From contig NZ_CAMXYY010000045.1 in NCBI RefSeq assembly GCF_947253395.1, positions 1 to 11,556 of the forward strand: a stretch of DNA of 11,556 bases, written 5' to 3'. The translations under genes were made by a program, and so were the position numbers. Origin of the DNA: an uncultured Olegusella sp. Lineage in GTDB: Bacteria; Actinomycetota; Coriobacteriia; Coriobacteriales; Atopobiaceae. Positions 7,277-11,556 of this stretch are shown here, piece after piece (positions within the stretch are counted from its first letter, which is position 1; each line of letters starts with the position of its first letter). Under the pieces are notes generated by a model. That model ran no database searches, was not told where the DNA came from, and saw nothing but the letters and a program-made list of their open reading frames with translations.

Positions 7277-10114
7277 ATGGGCAAAAAGATACATATCATC
7301 CCCCATTCGCATTGGGATCGCGAATGGTACTTCACCACATCTCGCTCGAAGGTCTATCTCATGAAGGATCTGGGCGATGTCCTTACAAAGCTGGAAACTG
7401 ATCCTAGATTTACCAGCTACCTCCTTGACGGTCAATCCTGCCTGCTGGATGACTATCTGGCGTTTCGTCCTGAAGATGAGGATCGCATTCGCAAACTCGT
7501 ACAGGCAGGTAGACTCATCGTCGGTCCTTGGTACACGCAAACCGACCAGATGCTTGCAAGCGGTGAGAGCATTGTGCGAAACCTTTACTACGGCATGCAA
7601 CGTGCCGACGAAATGGGCGCTACGATGCACATAGGATACGTACCCGACTCGTTTGGACAAGCGGGCAATATGCCACAGATTTATCGCCAAGCAGGCATTG
7701 AGGATACGTTGTTTTGGCGAGGTGTCTCCGATGACATGGTTGAGCACACCGACTTTATGTGGAAAGGCGACGATGGCTCGCGGGTTTTTGCCAAGCAGAT
7801 CCCCCACGGCTACTACATCGGCGGAAACATTCCTGAGGGCCCTGCGGATGCCGCCGCATTTTGGGACAAGCAGTGCCTAGACGTTGCGGGTGGCCCTGCG
7901 GCAACGGATAACATCTATTTCCCTGTTGGCTTTGATCAGGCACCTATTCGCACCAACCTGCCCGAGCTCATTGCCGCACGCAATGCTCAAGATCCTCACA
8001 ACATCTATGAAATAAGTACCATCGAGCGCTATATCAATGAGACCAAAGCTGCTGCCAAAGACCTAGAGGAGGTACAAGGCGAGCTTTTGGTGGGCAAGCA
8101 GATGCGTATCCACCGTTCAATCTGGTCCTCCCGTTCCGACCTTAAGGCACTGAACACCAAGGCGCAGTTCTTTCTTACTAACATTATGGAGCCTCTGCTA
8201 CTACTCTCGCAGTCACTTGGCAATGACTATCCGCATGGGGTGGTTGACACCATATGGAAGCTTATGTTTGAAAACGCGGCGCACGACTCCATCGGTGCCT
8301 CTGTTTCGGATGAAGTCAACAAGGATATCTACCTGCGGTACAAGCAAGTTCACGATCTAGCAACCAGTCTGGTTGAATTGCATTCTCGCCTTATCGCAAC
8401 GAGCATACGCAACGCGGAAAGCTCGCACACCGTTACAATCTTTAACACACTGCCACAGCTGCGCTCGGCTGTGACTGTCGAGAAACTCTATGTGCCTGGT
8501 GAGCCATTCGAGCTCCTCGATCCTGATGGTCACTCCATTCCCTATACAATCATCAAGAAGCACGATCTTACGAAGTATGTACTCTCTCAGACCATCCGTC
8601 TCAACCCAAGTCGTCCTATAGATATTCCCGAGCGCATCTTTGAAGCTACGGTTGCGATCGCTGCCGAACAAGTCCCCTCTATGGGGTATGTCTCCTACAC
8701 ATTTTCCGAGGGTATCTCAGGCGAGGACCCGATGCAGACTCTAGACCACCTTGAGAATAACCGCTATCGCATAGACATCAATACCGACGGCTCCCTGTGT
8801 GTCCAGGATAAAGCGAGTGGCCATATCTACGACCACGAGGCCATAATCGCAGAGAATGGCGACGATGGCGATAGCTTCAACTCCTCACCAGCTCATAATG
8901 ATCTGCGTATCCTTTCCAGTGAGTACACCCCAGAGATTAAGATCGAAGGGTCATCCATCTGGCAGCACGCCCTCATTTCATTTAAGATGCTTGTCCCGCG
9001 CGACCTAGATGAGCGCTCTCGTCATGATCGCACCGCTGTTCTTCCTGTTACCCTTGAGGTCATCTTGACTCAGGGCGCAGATGTCATCGATCTGGCTGTT
9101 ACCATTGACAATCGCACGGTAGACTCCCATCGTGTATGCTTGCTGCTCGATCCAGAGATTGCAACGTCATATAACTATGCTGATGAGCAGTTCGGTACGA
9201 TTAAACGTGACAATGTCCATGCTGAGCAGCTCAATGCTTATCTTAAAAGCCTTCTTAATGCACAAGACATACCAGAAGGCACAACCACCTCATCGCTCCC
9301 TACCAATTGGGTACAAAACCCCGGCTCTTGGCAAGAGCCACCTGTTTCCATTGAGCCAACCCAGTCCTTCGTCGCCATGACTGATGGTAAAAAGGGTATC
9401 GCCGCGCTGCCTTTAGGCGTGCGCGAATACGAGATTGTCGATGAGTTCGGCCATGATGCGACCGGCATAGACCTTCTTGACCAGGGCAGTGTGCCCAAGG
9501 TAAGCAAGGGACCTGAACACCCAAAGCTACAGCTTACTCTTTTTCGCACGTACGGACAGATGGGTAAGGAGAATCTGCTTTATCGTCCCGGGCGTGCCTC
9601 GGGCGAGACTGCCATACTCACTCCTGATGCACAGCTACATAAAAAAATGACCTACCGGGTAGGGCTCACGCTGTTTGCATCCGCTATCAACGCGTCCGGA
9701 GTCGAGCATATCGCACGAGGTTACGATACGCCCCTGACTGCGTATGAATACGCTCCCTTCTTGAACGGACGACTCATCTTTTCCGAAGAAGAGCGCGTGG
9801 GAACACGGGAGGGTATCTATTCGCTGCTCTCATACGATGGTGATTTTGAGATAAGCGCAATCAAGCCTGCCGAACAGCGCAGCGGCATCATCGTGCGTTT
9901 GTACAACGGCAAGGTTGGATGCGAAGAGACGGATAAAACTACAGGCGTTATGGCAGGGCGATTGATGTTCAAGCGCTCAGTTCAGTATGCCAGCATCGTC
10001 AACTTACGCGAGCAGAATATAAGAACCGCAGACTTTGATGGACGATACGTTACCGTACCTGAACTGAGTCCGTGTGAGTTTGTAACACTCTACATCGAAC
10101 TGGGAGAAGCATAA
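7277..10114 (+). CDS. mngB: GH38 alpha-mannosidase, MngB type
   Basis: This 945-residue enzyme would hydrolyse alpha-mannosidic bonds by a zinc-dependent retaining mechanism. The GH38 catalytic features are complete. HSHWDREW at 10-17 supplies zinc ligands H12 and D14, GYVPDSFGQ at 120-128 supplies the nucleophile D124, and AAHDSIG at 334-340 supplies the zinc ligand H336. GPWYTQTD (83-90) and FWRG are also typical. The catalytic domain covers about 1-270, a helical middle domain about 275-380, and beta-rich C-terminal domains the rest. It has no signal peptide or membrane segment, so it is cytoplasmic and acts on imported, probably phosphorylated, substrate. E. coli MngB acts on 6-phospho-mannosylglycerate, and streptococcal relatives act on alpha-mannosides from glycans. 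The exact substrate is open. The ATG at 7277 follows AAGGAAAGG. It is the last gene after EIIA-B-C but lies behind an intrinsic terminator. Confidence 0.93.
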   Translation: MGKKIHIIPHSHWDREWYFTTSRSKVYLMKDLGDVLTKLETDPRFTSYLLDGQSCLLDDYLAFRPEDEDRIRKLVQAGRLIVGPWYTQTDQMLASGESIVRNLYYGMQRADEMGATMHIGYVPDSFGQAGNMPQIYRQAGIEDTLFWRGVSDDMVEHTDFMWKGDDGSRVFAKQIPHGYYIGGNIPEGPADAAAFWDKQCLDVAGGPAATDNIYFPVGFDQAPIRTNLPELIAARNAQDPHNIYEISTIERYINETKAAAKDLEEVQGELLVGKQMRIHRSIWSSRSDLKALNTKAQFFLTNIMEPLLLLSQSLGNDYPHGVVDTIWKLMFENAAHDSIGASVSDEVNKDIYLRYKQVHDLATSLVELHSRLIATSIRNAESSHTVTIFNTLPQLRSAVTVEKLYVPGEPFELLDPDGHSIPYTIIKKHDLTKYVLSQTIRLNPSRPIDIPERIFEATVAIAAEQVPSMGYVSYTFSEGISGEDPMQTLDHLENNRYRIDINTDGSLCVQDKASGHIYDHEAIIAENGDDGDSFNSSPAHNDLRILSSEYTPEIKIEGSSIWQHALISFKMLVPRDLDERSRHDRTAVLPVTLEVILTQGADVIDLAVTIDNRTVDSHRVCLLLDPEIATSYNYADEQFGTIKRDNVHAEQLNAYLKSLLNAQDIPEGTTTSSLPTNWVQNPGSWQEPPVSIEPTQSFVAMTDGKKGIAALPLGVREYEIVDEFGHDATGIDLLDQGSVPKVSKGPEHPKLQLTLFRTYGQMGKENLLYRPGRASGETAILTPDAQLHKKMTYRVGLTLFASAINASGVEHIARGYDTPLTAYEYAPFLNGRLIFSEEERVGTREGIYSLLSYDGDFEISAIKPAEQRSGIIVRLYNGKVGCEETDKTTGVMAGRLMFKRSVQYASIVNLREQNIRTADFDGRYVTVPELSPCEFVTLYIELGEA

Positions 10115-10116
10115 AC

Positions 10117-10146
10117 AGAGCCTGTATAGGACTGCTCTACCGTTTT
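10117..10146. terminator. Weak possible terminator between convergent genes
   Basis: AGAGC (10117-10121) and GCTCT (10134-10138) flank an inner CCT/AGG pairing, followed on the plus strand by ACCGTTTTA. The T run is short and the stem imperfect. It may end mannosidase transcription. The minus-strand tail is even poorer. Confidence 0.3.
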
Positions 10147-10762
10147 AGACGCCTGTCCATCGATTAACCATTTCTTTGCACGCCACCCAATGAGCGGCTC
10201 CAAGCATATCAGTCCAATAGAAGACCGCATCATTGTTATTACAGAGTGAGTCGATGGTGCCATACGACGTTCCTGTGGAGCTAACCACATACTTCCGTAT
10301 GGCACCATCCATCTGCGTAAATGTGATGGTATCTCTATTTGCAAGTGTCGATATATCTCGAAAGAATTCTTGGTAGGGCATGCCAAAGACCACCAAGCAC
10401 TCGGTATGATCGCTTACTACAACCTGACAGGGTAGAAGCCCCTCTACGTTATCTGCCGGAGCAGAAACAGGAAAATCAAGACCAGCAGCTGATGCCAATA
10501 CGCGTCCGACTACCCATTCCCCGCTCACTTCACGCTGTGGTAGAAAAGACATGTCTTCGGCAATGGAGGCTGTGGACTCTACTGCCGATTCGTTTTTTAG
10601 AACATCTAATACTTTGTCGCGTATCTCTCTGCTTTGTGTACTCTTAGTGGCCATGTCGACAAGACCTTGGGCAAGGATAAGGACGATCATAAACATGAGC
10701 GCAATCCCCACCCATTTTCCCGCAGTTCTCACTGTGTTTCTTAACAAAGGCCCACAAGCCAT
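10145..10762 (-). CDS. Membrane-anchored sortase-like protein without recognisable catalytic residues
   Basis: This 205-residue protein has one N-terminal hydrophobic segment at about 16-35 preceded by basic residues, which fits a signal anchor with the remainder outside the cell. The extracellular part, from WVVGRVLASAAGLDFPV (83-99) through LVVFGMPYQEFFRDISTL (123-140) and DTITF, reads like a sortase barrel: strand and small-domain pattern, then the region normally holding the catalytic GH. Here the motif is GM (127-128). No TLxTC-like cysteine or following arginine is visible in DAVFYWTDMLGAAHWVACK near the C-terminus. The ATG at 10762 has GGAG eight bases upstream, lying within the end of the pilin gene, and the two genes are three bases apart, so they are an operon. 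It may be a divergent or inactive sortase-fold partner of the pilin, or an unrelated surface protein. The assignment is an inference from pattern, not certain. Confidence 0.45.
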   Translation of the reverse strand: MACGPLLRNTVRTAGKWVGIALMFMIVLILAQGLVDMATKSTQSREIRDKVLDVLKNESAVESTASIAEDMSFLPQREVSGEWVVGRVLASAAGLDFPVSAPADNVEGLLPCQVVVSDHTECLVVFGMPYQEFFRDISTLANRDTITFTQMDGAIRKYVVSSTGTSYGTIDSLCNNNDAVFYWTDMLGAAHWVACKEMVNRWTGV

Positions 10763-10765
10763 CTA

Positions 10766-11422
10766 TTAGCTCCGAGTGTCTTTTCTACTGCGAAGAGATA
10801 TCACTATGAAAAGACAGAGAACAGAGGTTGCACCAAGGGTTATTGGGATCATGAGAGATGTGGTATCTCCCGTTTTGGGAAGGTTTGACACGGTTGTCCT
10901 TTTGTGCCGACCGGCATTAGTAATGACCATATCCGTGTGTACTACGGAAGACACTTCACGTATTGTCGATTGCGTACTCGTGGCATAAGATGCATTCGAT
11001 TTTTTAAGATGCTCGACGACTGACCAATCCCCCTTGCCTGACCAGCTATAAAACCAGTTATTTTCTGAACTAAGAACTACTGTCCGAAATAACGTGGTGC
11101 CGTTATAGATATCTACCGTCACAGAACTTGGGCGACTTCGCTTGTTATCCTGAGACCAGATTTTTGTCACACTATTTTTGTAATCCTTTGAAGTAGTCGT
11201 AAGAAATTTTGTCTCTTCCACGGTACGCATGTAGATATAGGTACCTTCACTTGATTTTGCTGGAATCGCAATAAGGAACGATGCAAATATATAGTTCGTC
11301 CCTTCGAGAGATATATTCTCTCCAACGATAAGGTAAAGGCCTGGCGTCAATCCTGTAAAGGTCGTAGATCCATCATGAACGATTGCTTGTACTGATGAAA
11401 TCGATTGAGCATGGGCAGACAC
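10766..11422 (-). CDS. LPXTG-anchored Cna_B-type pilin/adhesin fragment lacking a signal peptide
   Basis: The 218 residues from the GTG at 11422 contain the end of an N-terminal pilin domain (TGLTPGLYLIVGE, 23-35). A Cna_B domain follows at about 84-170, with a likely intramolecular isopeptide bond between K87 (VTKIW) and N169 (ITNA), assisted by E137 (SVVE). A complete cell-wall sorting signal ends the protein: LPKTG at 181-185, a hydrophobic stretch at 189-210 and a basic tail RSRK. The mature protein would be linked to peptidoglycan or a pilus by sortase. However, no signal peptide is present. The frame stays open for 30 further codons with pilin-like sequence (AAQTLKGYV just before the GTG) until a TGA at 11515-11513. 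No ATG, GTG or TTG occurs in that extension, so the gene is probably 5' disrupted, or the GTG is a weak start of a non-exported remnant. It lies three bases upstream of the sortase-like gene. Confidence 0.7.
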   Translation of the reverse strand: MSAHAQSISSVQAIVHDGSTTFTGLTPGLYLIVGENISLEGTNYIFASFLIAIPAKSSEGTYIYMRTVEETKFLTTTSKDYKNSVTKIWSQDNKRSRPSSVTVDIYNGTTLFRTVVLSSENNWFYSWSGKGDWSVVEHLKKSNASYATSTQSTIREVSSVVHTDMVITNAGRHKRTTVSNLPKTGDTTSLMIPITLGATSVLCLFIVISLRSRKDTRS

Positions 11423-11556
11423 GTATCCCTTTAGTGTCTGAGCTGCCGAGAGCGATTTCTCTGCGGTGGTTTCATCTAAGACGATATGAGAGAAGCATTG
11501 GAGCCCCCTTGCTCATGTCATCTCGCGGGCTAGAGGACTGCCACAATGTGAGCTAG
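11423..11556 (-). pseudogene. Disrupted 5' part of the pilin gene
   Basis: On the minus strand, codons 11512-11423 continue the pilin frame without a start codon. Upstream of the TGA at 11515-11513, a different frame (from a TAG at 11555-11553) runs through ATG AGC AAG GGG. Removing one G from the five-G run at 11508-11504 would join that frame to the pilin frame. This is consistent with a one-base frameshift, though even the repaired reading shows no signal peptide inside the window. Confidence 0.4.

Noticed and set aside
7226..7807. Long open frame on the minus strand (193 codons) opposite the mannosidase gene
   Set aside because: It is fully antisense to a strongly supported GH38 coding region, has no recognisable domain, and is explained by codon bias of the real gene.
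10339..10769. Plus-strand open frames opposite the sortase-like gene
   Set aside because: No motif, and the minus-strand frame has a membrane anchor, a ribosome site and operon spacing with the pilin.

Overview
The window looks like part of a chromosome from a Gram-positive bacterium of moderate GC content. An LPXTG-anchored, Cna_B-type pilin, a PRD-type PTS regulator and a split fructose-family PTS with a cytoplasmic GH38 mannosidase together suggest either Coriobacteriia (for example the Atopobiaceae) or a Bacillota lineage. The taxonomic guess is weak because no rRNA or core gene is present.

Layout. (1) 1-1991, plus: the 3' part of a large SF2 helicase of a restriction-modification type system. 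It carries helicase motifs V and VI, then a long charged helical region, then a methyltransferase-like segment that stops where the NPPY motif would be expected. (2) 2041-4973, minus: a ROK-family sugar kinase preceded by a PRD/PTS-domain transcriptional regulator, in one apparent operon. (3) 5155-10114, plus, divergent from the regulator: PTS EIIA, EIIB and EIIC, then a GH38 alpha-mannosidase of the MngB type. (4) 10145-11422, minus: a membrane-anchored sortase-like protein without visible catalytic residues, and upstream of it an LPKTG pilin that lacks a signal peptide and has an in-frame stop just upstream.

How the genes fit together. Regions 2 and 3 form a self-contained alpha-mannoside catabolic locus. 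The PTS would import and phosphorylate an alpha-mannoside, the cytoplasmic GH38 enzyme would cleave it, and the ROK kinase would phosphorylate a released free hexose. The regulator keeps its PRD histidines plus the EIIB-like cysteine and EIIA-like histidine, so it can plausibly sense PTS flux. The divergent promoter region holds two matching 20-bp palindromic elements, which are the best candidates for its operator. A strong intrinsic terminator lies between EIIC and the mannosidase gene, with an upstream segment that could pair with its 5' arm, so the distal gene may be attenuated or separately controlled.

The flanking genes (the restriction helicase and the pilus fragment) look unrelated to the sugar locus and both look incomplete. 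This fits a variable region assembled by gain and loss. No tRNA, rRNA, CRISPR array or insertion sequence was recognised, and no gene-free stretch exceeds 300 bases.
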